Part shown: piece after piece, positions 53,660 through 63,196 of the stretch | Numbering within the stretch: position 1 is the first letter of the stretch | How the letters are laid out: each line of letters opens with the position of its first letter | From: Phytophthora colocasiae | Lineage: Eukaryota > Oomycota > Peronosporomycetes > Peronosporales > Peronosporaceae | DNA: 64,000 bases | Direction of reading: 5' to 3' | Assembly: GCA_018806915.1 (NCBI GenBank) | Contig: JAGKQI010000031.1 | Span: 1,364,001-1,428,000, forward strand | Translations under genes and position numbers: made by a program | The notes under the pieces: model-generated | Database searches by the model: none | The model's input: the letters and a program-made list of their open reading frames with translations, nothing else | Told to the model about the DNA's origin: nothing

Positions 53660-55035
53660 TTAAATACAACATCAGATAACGGCATGATGGATCCCGACCG
53701 GGAACAGACAAAAGGGACATCCGCGGCGGGTCGCCACCGAACAGACGACGGACCAAAAGGATGGCCTCCGACCCGGGGACACCGCAGCGACTCCAGCAGC
53801 ACCGATCCGTGCTCCGTAGAGCAAATGTAACGGGGGTGAATCAAGTTGGGCTCAGGCAGGAATGGATCGCGACTTCAGTATCTCAGGCACCGACGATCAG
53901 TGGCAGTGGGGCGATGGTTGAAGGTGATCAAGGTATATGGAAGTGGTGACAACACCCTTGGCGTTTCCAAAAGTGTGATCTGGGTTCTCCGGAAGATGAC
54001 CAAGCGGGATCACTGAGTGATCGCCTCCGGATCGAGTTCAAGAATCGACTCCGGGCTAAGTTGGGCTTAAGATTCGACGTGGGCCCCTCTACGAGCTTGA
54101 TCCTGGTTCTTCGGGTATCGACCAAGTGGGATCGCGCGGAGATCGCCTCCGACTAAGTACGAGGTCGGTTCTCGATCGACTCACGGCTTAACCCGACGCT
54201 TTGGACACCTCCATCGGCCTGATCCTGACTCCCTAGACGAAAACCAAGCGGGATCACGGGGCGATCGGCTCCCGATTAAGTACGAGATAGGTTCCCGATT
54301 AGGTACGATATCGGCTCCCGATTAAGTATCGCATCAGCTCCCGAATAAGTATCGCATCAGCTCCGGATCAGGGTTAGGGGAACCAGGTTAGCGATCGGCC
54401 ATGTAGCCAGTGTCATGTGGTCGTAGGATAGTAAATCAGGATGGGACTTTTAGGCATAGGAATAACCATAAACAGAATCGAATTTGCCCTGAACCACTCA
54501 AGTGCCTTCACCCAAAGCCTGGAACCGGGAACTATATTGGCCCACCGGCATTAGGAAGGTAAGGAGACGAGATCTAGCATAGAGGTTAATACTGGATAAT
54601 ATATTGGCCAGTTTTACCCTATCTAGTGATCTATCCTTTAAGTGCGAACCCCAGATCGGAAGGAATTGGTTGTTTGGCCAGACGATCCCGTCGAATCTCA
54701 CCCCTTCAAGACCCCCGCTAAAGGAAGCGGCAAGCAATGAAAAGGAAGGGACCGAGTCCCGAACATTGGATTATTGGAAGACGTGGATCAAGGACCAGGC
54801 ACCCGGATCAAGGCTCGAGAACCTCGCCTACGACCGGGATCAAGTACCCCGAGGTATAGTGAAGAACTCCCACGCTACCTCACACCCCTGTGTCCCACAA
54901 GACATTCTTCCCGCCTACAAGACATCCTCGGAAGTCACCTGGAAGAGCGTAACCCGTCTTCGACGGGTACCCAAGGTGGAACTACACACACACACACAGA
55001 TCACGGATCATCGGGGAACCCCCTCCGTTAGTCGG
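53660..55035. other. Unrelated block inside piggyBac copy B
   Basis: About 1.4 kb, GC-richer than its surroundings, with recurring GGGATCA-x-CGATCG and CTCCGATT-type phrases. It contains an array of 23-bp repeats. It replaces the N-terminal and central transposase sequence. Its open frames (for example 54604-55113) look compositional rather than coding. It may be an LTR or a gene-poor insertion; its edges are not resolved. Confidence 0.4.
54265..54368. repeat. 23-bp tandem repeat, about 4.5 units
   Basis: Units of the form GCTCCCGATTAAGTATCGCATCA, with variants GGTTCCCGATTAGGTACGATATC and GCTCCCGAATAAGTATCGCATCA, lie head to tail inside the piggyBac element. A diverged unit occurs near 54150. 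Confidence 0.8.
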
Positions 55036-55064
55036 TGTCTGGGCACAAGTGGCGATCGCGATCG

Positions 55065-55670
55065 GCCTCAACGAGATTTTGGCAGATCCGCTCCACCACA
55101 TCGGTTACGGTAGTTGCATACAACATCTTTATGAATGGTGTGGATAGAGTCGACCAGCTGAGAAGTACCAACCCGATCTGCCGCAGGGAGAAGCGACTGT
55201 CAATGAGCTTGCTGACATGGGCTCTGGATCTTGCCTTGATCAATGCCTTCGCGCTATTCATAAAGGTGGCTGGATCAGCAGTATAACGTGTCACTCTACG
55301 TGATTTCAAACAGCGTGTTGCTGAAAAACTTACTGCTGTTCATCATACTCGGCGGGGGAGGGAACGCTGCCGTCGTCAGACTCAACCTAACGAGCCGCTA
55401 GAAGATTTAGTGGGGGCAGATCCAAGTTTACATGAAATTACACCAAACTCAAAGAAGCATTCAAGCGGTAAGCTGGCTTGCTACCTGTGCACGCTGCGTT
55501 TCTCGAAAAAAGCGGTCTATGGCTGCACTGGTTGTCAACGGGGATTCCACGTAGCCTGCTTTACCGCCTTCCACTACCGCGACGCCCTCACATCCAACTC
55601 ACTTGGGGTCCGCTCCGCGCTAGACGCTGTCTGTGCTAAGGCGTCGATGGGCTTGTGCACACACGACTAA
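55065..55670 (+). pseudogene. piggyBac transposase C-terminal part (copy B)
   Basis: FMNGVDRVDQLRSTNPICRR is the MGGVDxxDQLRS motif of piggyBac transposases, followed by LLTWALDLALINAFALFIKV. After one TAA: VTLRDFKQRVAEKLTAVHHT, then KLACYLCTLRFSKKAVYGC, C-x2-C and GFHVACF, the zinc-binding C-terminus. The catalytic Asp residues upstream are missing. Confidence 0.85.
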
Positions 55671-55708
55671 AGAAAAACAGAACCATCACGCATCTTAGTG
55701 AGATAGAG

Positions 55709-56005
55709 TTACCATAACAGTACCGTAATAAAGATCGTTGTGTACCTAACAGTGCCGTCGAGATGCCGAATGTCATTCTCTACACAATGTGGCAGGTAGA
55801 TCAGCGACGGCTTGCTCAAGCGGCCGTTCCTTTTATAGTAGTACAGCTGGGAGAGCGCCGCCTTCACGCGCCGAGCGGTAAGACGCTTGTGGCCGCGGGC
55901 TACCATCCGCAGCCTGCTCCCAATGATCTCGTTCCGGTATAGCACCCACTCGCACGGGGCCTCTCCGCAGTTACTACACGCGATCATCTTGGCCTTGGTT
56001 TCCAA
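55709..56005 (-). CDS. 98-residue Cys-containing passenger ORF in piggyBac element
   Basis: MIACSNCGEAPCEWVLYRNE gives a C-x2-C...C cluster. A basic segment (ARGHKRLTARRVKAALSQLY) and LPHCVENDIRHLDG follow. It is open across its length and convergent with the transposase remnant. It may be a DNA-binding accessory protein, or the exon of a chance reading frame. I recall similar short ORFs in Phytophthora repeats but cannot verify it. Confidence 0.45.
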   Translation of the reverse strand: METKAKMIACSNCGEAPCEWVLYRNEIIGSRLRMVARGHKRLTARRVKAALSQLYYYKRNGRLSKPSLIYLPHCVENDIRHLDGTVRYTTIFITVLLW

Positions 56006-56147
56006 ATTTGGATTTGTAACAGTCCTGTCATTGGCGGAATTTAATGTTTCTCGGAAGCCTATTGGTCGAGTTACTGAGCGGTCCTCTAAAACACCTCTGG
56101 TAGTAAAGGGTTAACAGCCTTGAGTGTTGGGGGGTTAAACAATTAAA

Positions 56148-57717
56148 GGGGGGGGAGAACTATTCGTGTTGAATGTTTATCAGTTGCCAACGGGGTTAGC
56201 AACCGGACTTCTCAAAAAGCTAGCGGCTACTGACTACGGCGGGTAGCAGTGGTGCGGGGACAGGGTGGGGCTTGGAGGCAACCATTTTCGTCAGCACAGA
56301 GTACCTTCCGTCGAAGTGAGAATAGTCGTGGGTGAGCTGTAGTGAAACGATGGAACCGGGAGCCAGGCGGGAACTGATGAAGACACCTTAAAAAAAAAAA
56401 CGAGATCGCTCGTTCGCAGTAGAAGAACGTAGTATAGCCCGAAAGTGGCTGCTGAAAATCGAGTAAACTTGATAGATTGCATTCCGCGCTTCCAAAGGCG
56501 GCCGATTTTCAAAGTGGTGCTTGTTGCGGGCTGTCCAAACGCAGTGGAGTGTGACACTGCGGAGAATCGTCCAGAGAATCTTGAGTTCAGGCGCGTAAGA
56601 AATCTGTGAGCGCAGCCAGGTGGGTTCTAGCGGAACACAAACTATTTCCCAAGTAAGTGCAGGTAAGAAGAGTCTCCAGTCATCGGCAACAATGCCCCAT
56701 AGCACGGCGACACGAGCACACTCGAAAAACAAGTGCTTCTCAGTCTCAACAGACGTGCAGTCAGGGTACCCGCACTGCAAGAAAGTTTCTGACGTATGTT
56801 GAAGAAACCAAAACCGAGAGCGTGTTGGCAAAAGCTTCCAACACAAGCGGAATTGTAGATCAGCGTACACAGGAAGGACCACCTGACGAAGGTCTTTGAG
56901 CGCCAGGAGGGTATCCACCAACTTCTCTCGAGTAAATCCAGCAAAATGATAAACAAGGGGGTGGTTTTGCAGCTCCAGCGTACCATCCATGAAGATCCGG
57001 CGGATATTGCGCTTGGTTAGAGACGGAAAAGCACTGAGCCCACCGTTTTGAAATACCCCAAACGGCGGAGCAAAGCACCCTAACGCATGACCGGCCCTTG
57101 TAGTAAACCATCGGGACGTACAACTTGGCCCACCAGTGTGGTTAAGTCGTCGTAAAGTCGGACAAGTTGCCGGATACGAGTGCGAAGGTTAATAGTCGGA
57201 AGAGTTAGGACAAAACGAGCCAAAAACTGCGTAACCATGGGCCACTCTCCCCGTGAAAAAAAATCCATCAAACAGCGACAGCCAGAAGCCTTAGCAAAAG
57301 CTGCGCGGAAATCTCGTACCGCGCCGGCCCGTACCATCAAGGAGCACCACTTGTCCGGGTAAATCTGTATCTGAAGGCAGGAATTGTGCCACACGTTTGC
57401 GTTGAGAAATCTGGTTTGGTGCTCGACACCGTCTTGAAACTGAGCTGAGAGCTGCGGTAGTTTGGACGCCACAAACCACGATGCGGCCCACCAACTTGGA
57501 ATGGTTTTGAACGGTATTACAGTAGACCGCCTCGAAAAGGGGCAGGCTAGGAAATCAAATGGAGAGAGGAGCAATTCAGAGGGAAGGACACATCGAAGAA
57601 GCTCTGTGCTCGTTGCTTTCCATAGGTCACCTGGGTCCAACCAGAATAGTTGTTGTAGCACAATCACACGCTAGTGTCCGAAAGGCTTGGAATTTGCAGG
57701 CCACCTTGTCTGAACGT
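56148..57717 (-). mobile_element. 5'-truncated L1-like LINE with 15-bp TSD
   Basis: Minus strand. Open pieces 57080-57667 and 56388-56990 are the post-RT region of a LINE ORF2, including LQCGYPDCTSVETEKHLFFE followed by C (a zf-RVT-type C-x4-C...H-x3-C finger). The 3' end at 56148 ends in a C-run on this strand. GGTTAAACAATTAAA is found on both sides (56133-56147 and 57718-57732), a target-site duplication expected for LINEs. The 5' end is truncated before the RT domain. The left duplication overlaps the right boundary of the piggyBac element. Confidence 0.9.
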
Positions 57718-57842
57718 GGTTAAACAATTAAACTTTGTGTATAATATACATAGTTGTACATCCGGTGCAGTATACAAATGCGGGCTTTCAAAGGGTTAAT
57801 CTTCTCACTACCATGAACATTTGGCATTCTAATTTTGGCAAC

Positions 57843-59213
57843 ATGACTGCGGCGGATGTGGAAGAATGGGACGAATGGGAAGATGGCGAGGCAGTCACCA
57901 CTTCAAATACAAATATCCAAGAGGCAAAGGCACAGAATCAGTCAACCATCGTTGAGCCGCCTTCGGCCAACACTGGATCATGGGGTTTTGACTTGACCGA
58001 ACTGGAGCACGAGATGTCGACTCTTGCGCCTTCTACCTATTTGGCACCATTCAGCGTCACTGGAGACTCCGTCTGCAGTGAAGAGAAGCTTTTATCGCTG
58101 CTAAATGATCTTCCTACAGCCTTACAATCTGGTAACAGGCAGTTGCACACCCTTCACGCCCTAGTGCTCGTCGCACGGGTCCACGTGGAGGCCGTACGTG
58201 GCAGCTTCGCGGAGTTACAGAGCTGCGAACAAGCTACTACAGAAGAATTAGAGGGATTTAAAAGGCAGTTACAAGAATTGGCGGGAGAATGGGGCGACAA
58301 GAAGCTGTTGGAATCGAAGTTGACGGTCTCTGAACGCCAACAACTTGAGGAGATGTCAGGGCTGTTGCACAGTGCTTTAAGTACGGAAAACGAGGACTTG
58401 ACGCTGTTCCAAGAGGTCATTGAGCAGTTATTTGCAGGTATGGAGGAGCACAAGGTGATATTATCCACGAACTGGTTGAGAGAGGACCATCAGGAAAATT
58501 CACGGGAGAAGACAGAGAGCTACTTGGATCAGATTTTAGCTATTCGCAGTGAGGAACCGGCCAACAGTAGCCGCATGCCAACACTTTCGGAGGCTGAAAT
58601 CTTCCAAGATGCCAAGGATATTAAACGTGACGAGCTACTGATCAATGGAGTGAAGGTTGAAGGAACGAGAGGTTACGATGCCGTGGTGGATGCGCTACAA
58701 CACGAGTTGGAGCATGTGCTAGCTCGTCAAGTGGGTAAAACACCAGAACAGACGCCTATGGCGGTCAGCAACGCTTTGCAGTCAGTTGCGATGGCTGTAC
58801 TGCACTCGAGCAATCGTACTGAGTCGGGTGGATGCTCCTATGAGCTTCTGAGCAAGTTTCTGAGCAACCACGAGATGCATCGAGTGATATTGCGACCTGA
58901 TTCGGCTCGTGCTGCTCCGCTAGAAGTTCATATGGACGTGGGGCCTTACTTGGAAGCTGTTCCCGGCTCGAAAGAACCAACATGGGCCTTTGGCTTGCGT
59001 GTGAAACTCGTCGCTGTCACCTGGTACCTGGTGTGTGATGCTGAAGACCCAACGAACGAGCTGTATGAGGTTGAAACTACGTTCTGCAACCGTCTTGCGT
59101 TCCCAGTCGGACTGACGCCGTTCCATTCGCTAGACATCATGCGAAAGGACCGTGGGGACGTTGCTGTACGCATAGTAGTCCCTACTCCAGATCCTAGACC
59201 AGCTCAAGAGTAA
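57843..59213 (+). CDS. Unrecognised acidic/coiled-coil protein, 456 residues
   Basis: An uninterrupted frame. ATG 57843 (MTAADVEEWDEWEDGEAVTT) gives a clean start; in-frame ATGs at 57813 and 57735 would add a leader overlapping the LINE-duplicated region and are less likely. Regions: an acidic Trp-rich N-terminus, a helical Glu/Gln/Leu coiled coil at about 80-220, and a mixed C-terminal domain (AFGLRVKLVAVTWYLVCDAE, NRLAFPVGLTPFHSLDIMRK). No signal peptide, no TM segment. I do not recognise the family. It is the first host gene right of the island; its 5' flank is only 126 bp from the LINE. It converges with the surface-protein gene, which ends 139 bp away. Confidence 0.8.
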   Translation: MTAADVEEWDEWEDGEAVTTSNTNIQEAKAQNQSTIVEPPSANTGSWGFDLTELEHEMSTLAPSTYLAPFSVTGDSVCSEEKLLSLLNDLPTALQSGNRQLHTLHALVLVARVHVEAVRGSFAELQSCEQATTEELEGFKRQLQELAGEWGDKKLLESKLTVSERQQLEEMSGLLHSALSTENEDLTLFQEVIEQLFAGMEEHKVILSTNWLREDHQENSREKTESYLDQILAIRSEEPANSSRMPTLSEAEIFQDAKDIKRDELLINGVKVEGTRGYDAVVDALQHELEHVLARQVGKTPEQTPMAVSNALQSVAMAVLHSSNRTESGGCSYELLSKFLSNHEMHRVILRPDSARAAPLEVHMDVGPYLEAVPGSKEPTWAFGLRVKLVAVTWYLVCDAEDPTNELYEVETTFCNRLAFPVGLTPFHSLDIMRKDRGDVAVRIVVPTPDPRPAQE

Positions 59214-59351
59214 GAAACTGTAGATTGGTAATTCACTCACTCGGCAACACACTCGATTACTTAAGGTCAAAATCCCGAGGGAAGAAGCTATCAACATGTC
59301 GTTCAATTCACAATGCGCCGTCGCCCTCTATGGCACCTCTCACCGCGCTGA

Positions 59352-61712
59352 TTACAAAATGCACACGCCATCACCATTGGGGGTGATCATGACGATGCTG
59401 GAGTATCGCGTGCCCAACGGGTCGTTGTACACGCTGTCTTCGGAACTGCGTACACCATCTGCCGTGGTCGCAGAACTGCGTGCGCCATCGGGACCGGTAG
59501 GTTCCTCGTGGTTCTGCTTCTTCATGTATGCAACAATGGCGACAATGGCAGCACAGCCTGCAACACCAACCACACCGAACAGGGCCGAGGTTTCAGTGCT
59601 GGAATTGCCTGAAACTCTCTGAGCTTCCCTGGCCTGAGCCTCCTGGCTCGTGAGGCTGCCGCTTCCGGACGAAGAGGCGGACGGCGTCGCGGTTGTAGCT
59701 GCCGGAGCCGCGGGGGCAGGCGCTGCAGTGGTAGCAGTAGGTTCTGGACGCAGCGTCGTCTTCGGCTCGGGAGTCAAGACATCGCCCACGTCGGGACCTT
59801 CAATCGATCCCGAGTTAGACTGCGATCCAGCCGAAGCCGAAGCAGAGTCGTCCGGAACCTCAACCTCTTCGGAACTAGAGCCCGAGTTGCTGTCATCCGC
59901 CGAAGCAGAAGCACTCTTAGTCTCGGTAGTTTTCTTGGTCGAAGGCTTTTTGGTCGAAGGCTTCTTGGTCACGTCAGCCACGTCCGCCGATGAAGAAGAC
60001 GAAGATGAAGACTTAGGAACAAACACAGACTCGTCACTGCTGTCGGACTCATCGCCGGCAGATGTGTTCTTCTTGCTCTTGGAGGTAGATTTGCTAGAAT
60101 CCGAGTCGCTCTGACCAGCGGTCGTCTCTGTTTTAGAGCCCGAAGAATCCTTAGCCGTCAAAGTGACCAGATGTGGGGTAGTTGGCTTGGTCTTTTCTTC
60201 TCCCTGCTTCGATGATGAAGTCTGCTTGGTCGTGGTAGTCGTACCACTCGTACCAGTCTTAGTTGCGCCAGTCTTAGTGGGTGCCGACGTAGCAGGTGGG
60301 GTCGTAGCAGGCGGAGTCGTAGCAGGCACAGGTGTAGTTTTGGGCGGAATACCTGCCTTTACGAGCGTTGTGCTGCCGATTGTCTGGGTAACGGTGTCAG
60401 TGGCCAAGGTCGCCGTTGGGGTAACAACGTTCTGGGTCGTCGTGCTGGCCACGGTGTGCACAATGGGCGCTACAGTCTTAACTACCGTGTCGACTACAGG
60501 AGCCACAGTCTTCACAACAGTCGACGTGGTGTCTGCCCCAGTGTTGACAGTTGTTCCGGCCGTGTTAGCCACAGTCTGCACAACAGGGGCCACCGTCTTC
60601 ACAACAGTGTCAGTCACAGTGTTAACCGTCTTTCCAGCCGTGTTAGCCACCGTCTGAACGACAGGCGCTACCGTCTTCACAACAGTGTCGGCAACAGTGT
60701 CAACCGTCGTTCCGGCCGTGTTAGCCACAGTCTGCACAACAGGAGCCACCGTCTTCACGACGGTGTCAGTGACTGTGTTGACACCATATCCAGCGACGTT
60801 AGTCACAGTCTGCACAACAGGGGCAACAGTGTCCCCCACAGTTTTTACAACATCGGTCGCACCGCTGACCGTCGAGCCGAGAAGTGAGGAAGTAGTGTCC
60901 ACGGTCGAGTCAACAGTCTGCGTGACTCCGTCAACGGTGGAGTCGACATTCTGCGTAACTCCATCGACAGTCGAGTCGACCGTCGTCGTAACATCATCCA
61001 GCGTCGAGCCAACCATGTAAGTGACGTCGCCCAGGGTCGAGCCAACCGTGTAAGTGACGTCGTCCAAAGTCGAACCAACCGTCTGCGTGACATCGTCCAA
61101 AGTCGAGCCGACGGTACCAGTAACATCATCCAGGGTCGAGCCCACGGTACCAGTAACATCATCCAGGGTCGAGCCCACCGTCTGCTTAACATCGTCCAAT
61201 GTAGAACCCACGGTATCCGTAACACCGTTCAATGTTGATCCCGTCTTCTGAACCACATCGCCCACCGTCGAGCTAACCGTCTTCGTGACTCCATTGAGCG
61301 TCGATCCTGCCGTCTGAGCCACATCATCCACCGTCGAAGTCGTCGTCTGAGCCACATCACTAGCCACCGAGCCGACAGTCGTCGTCACCTGTTTCACCGC
61401 ACCGTCCACCGTCGAAGTGGTCGTGTCCACGACGTCCGTGGCGGAGTCGACAGTGCCGCTCACGGAGTTGGACAGCAACAAACCGAGACCCAGCGAAGGG
61501 CTGTAGAAGCTGGTGCTGGTCGGCGCTGTAGTGGTCGGAGCGATCGTCACGGGAGTCTGTTCCTGTTCCTGCTGCTGCGTCTCCTGCTGGACCGTTTCAA
61601 CGCCCACGACGCCGTCAAGGCTGCCGCTGCCGCTCGTACTGCCCTCCTGTGCGTTCACCGCCGCCATAACGAGGCAGGCCGCCGTGATCACGCGAACCAA
61701 TACACAACGCAT
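59352..61712 (-). CDS. Secreted single-pass surface protein with 11- and 26-residue repeats
   Basis: 786 codons without interruption. Residues 1-21 (MRCVLVRVITAACLVMAAVNA) form a signal peptide. A Gln/Thr-rich stretch is followed by about 15 consecutive 11-residue units of the form T-V-G-S-T-L-D-D-V-T-x. Then come about three 26-residue units (TVVKTVAPVVQTVANTAG plus 8), a Pro/Thr region, an acidic Ser-rich region, one TM segment (ALFGVVGVAGCAAIVAIVAY) and a cytoplasmic tail of about 55 residues. 11-mer arrays occur in LEA, apolipoprotein/perilipin and synuclein-like amphipathic helices; the Ser/Thr-rich stalk resembles a mucin-like wall-associated protein. The tail (DSVYNDPLGTRYSSIV) has possible phosphorylation sites. 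Function is unknown. Confidence 0.85.
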   Translation of the reverse strand: MRCVLVRVITAACLVMAAVNAQEGSTSGSGSLDGVVGVETVQQETQQQEQEQTPVTIAPTTTAPTSTSFYSPSLGLGLLLSNSVSGTVDSATDVVDTTTSTVDGAVKQVTTTVGSVASDVAQTTTSTVDDVAQTAGSTLNGVTKTVSSTVGDVVQKTGSTLNGVTDTVGSTLDDVKQTVGSTLDDVTGTVGSTLDDVTGTVGSTLDDVTQTVGSTLDDVTYTVGSTLGDVTYMVGSTLDDVTTTVDSTVDGVTQNVDSTVDGVTQTVDSTVDTTSSLLGSTVSGATDVVKTVGDTVAPVVQTVTNVAGYGVNTVTDTVVKTVAPVVQTVANTAGTTVDTVADTVVKTVAPVVQTVANTAGKTVNTVTDTVVKTVAPVVQTVANTAGTTVNTGADTTSTVVKTVAPVVDTVVKTVAPIVHTVASTTTQNVVTPTATLATDTVTQTIGSTTLVKAGIPPKTTPVPATTPPATTPPATSAPTKTGATKTGTSGTTTTTKQTSSSKQGEEKTKPTTPHLVTLTAKDSSGSKTETTAGQSDSDSSKSTSKSKKNTSAGDESDSSDESVFVPKSSSSSSSSADVADVTKKPSTKKPSTKKTTETKSASASADDSNSGSSSEEVEVPDDSASASAGSQSNSGSIEGPDVGDVLTPEPKTTLRPEPTATTAAPAPAAPAATTATPSASSSGSGSLTSQEAQAREAQRVSGNSSTETSALFGVVGVAGCAAIVAIVAYMKKQNHEEPTGPDGARSSATTADGVRSSEDSVYNDPLGTRYSSIVMITPNGDGVCIL

Positions 61713-62820
61713 CGTCCTATCGAGCTATTGTCGCTCTTGAGTCCGTCCGCTGTGTCGATGTGTCAAATGCGTGCAAAATGCTGAGACCTGTGCAGTCGCT
61801 TCGGCGTTCAATCAACTGCTGGATCCTCGTCACGATCCGACAAGGAGCACCAGAGAGCGAAAGGAAGCGTGCGTGGGCCGGTACTTGCGGTTGCGAGGCC
61901 GAAGTGGAAATGCCGGGCACAGGCCGCCGGGCGCTAAATGCAGCGCCGATCGTTCTGACTATCGGTCGTCTGACTCGCGTACCCACACAAAAAGACGACA
62001 GTGCAAATTGACTGTTTCAAGAATGAATACACTTTCATATTCAGTATTTCTAATTATAGAAATTTATATAATGAAGGTAATTCCTCACTTGAGAAAATAC
62101 ATGAACCTGTAGTATTTTATTTTATTGAATCTGTAATTGTGTATTGCGCGTTACTGTTAGGTTGGGGCAAAAAGTAATGTTTTTCTAGCACAGAAACTAG
62201 GATGCGCCGGTCACTGTCAGTTCAAGGGGGGACCACCGCTGCATAGTTTACGCCAGTTAAGCCATTGCCTGCACGCTCGGATTGTCCACGTGCTGTGTGC
62301 GTGCTGAATTGCCTGCTTTTTGAACGCCTTGTTCAGCGTGGCACGAATTCTCTCCACTGCCGATTGCTTGGTCAGCATGGCATGCAACACCAATAATTGC
62401 CAGTGGACGCAACCGTGAAGTCCGGCCGTTGGGCCCACCTCAAGTCCGAACGCTGCATTTTCTCAAGTGCATTGCTGCTGGAAGGCAATTAGGTGACCTA
62501 TACGCACGTGTCAAACTAGCGATACCGGTACATGTCTTGGAGGCTCCCGACCTCACGTCACTTCGGCTGTCTTTGTGGACATGAAGTGTTGCGCCGTGGC
62601 GTTACTTTGCAGGTTACGCGTTTCGAAACGACTTTGGCATCGCACCGAAGGTCAGCACGCCGCCACGGTCTCCAATCTGTAGAACGTTGAGCGCCGATGA
62701 GAGACCTTTCGAAGGCAGCCACATGATCTCAGATGTGTGGCTTTAGCCGCCACTTTTGCCCAGCTTGCAGGAAACTGACGACGACGTGCTTGAATTGCGT
62801 CGCCAATTGTGCAAGTCGTA
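61713..62820. other. Gene-free stretch with a mariner-like terminus
   Basis: Divergent promoter region of the surface-protein gene, then AT-rich DNA, then a weakly conserved block. TTAGGTTGGGGCAAAAAGTA at 62157-62176 resembles Tc1/mariner termini, but no inverted partner was found. The ORF 62217-62438 (-) has no supporting features. Confidence 0.4.
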
Positions 62821-63196
62821 GGAATTGTTCAGCTTATTCTTTGCAGATGAAGAAGAAGAGTGTACTCGTGCTAGTCCAAAGAATTCGTCATTTGTCCCAA
62901 GTAGCTGCCTAGTGTACTCAAAGTATCTCCAAGCGTTCTACCCACCTATCCGGCGGCGAAACTTGAGATGTTTGCAAGCTCCAGTAGCACGGCAAAAGGG
63001 GCGGCGCTAGTACTGATCGCTTATCCTACATAAGCTATATGAATTCATACATGTAGTACATATTAATAATAAATATTACCTTTGATATAGAAAAGAGTAC
63101 TACTAGTATATATTATAAACACGGTATATTCAATATCAAAGGTAATGTTTATGTTATTTCATAGGTCCGATATATTTGATCCAGCCATTCCGCAAT
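62821..63196. promoter_or_regulatory. 5' flank of the SART3-like gene
   Basis: Contains a short unsupported ORF (62825-63010) and an AT-rich segment with a 14-bp perfect inverted repeat. Confidence 0.4.
63075..63146. repeat. 72-bp palindromic unit with 14-bp arms
   Basis: ATTACCTTTGATAT (63075-63088) and its exact complement (63133-63146) flank a 44-bp AT-rich centre. It lies 50 bp upstream of the ATG of the SART3-like gene. A small MITE or regulatory cruciform would both fit. Confidence 0.8.

Larger units (their letters stand above)
53598..56134. mobile_element. piggyBac element with perfect 17-bp TIRs and TTAA duplications (copy B)
   Basis: CCCCCCAACACTCAAGG at 53598-53614 is exactly complementary to 56118-56134. 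TTAA flanks both ends (53594-53597 and 56135-56138). TIR length, the CC start and the TTAA duplication define piggyBac. The 2,537-bp body holds a truncated transposase (+), a short Cys-containing ORF (-) and an unrelated GC-richer block at about 53660-55035 that replaces most of the transposase. Confidence 0.9.

Noticed and set aside
54604..55113. 169-codon plus ORF in the piggyBac insert
   Set aside because: Low-complexity, repeat-derived sequence; no recognisable domain, and it ends in the piggyBac frame by chance.
59650..61251. Plus-strand ORFs of 154, 164, 143 and 111 codons opposite the surface-protein gene
   Set aside because: They are mirror readings of its Thr/Ser/Val repeats; no independent start context or homology.
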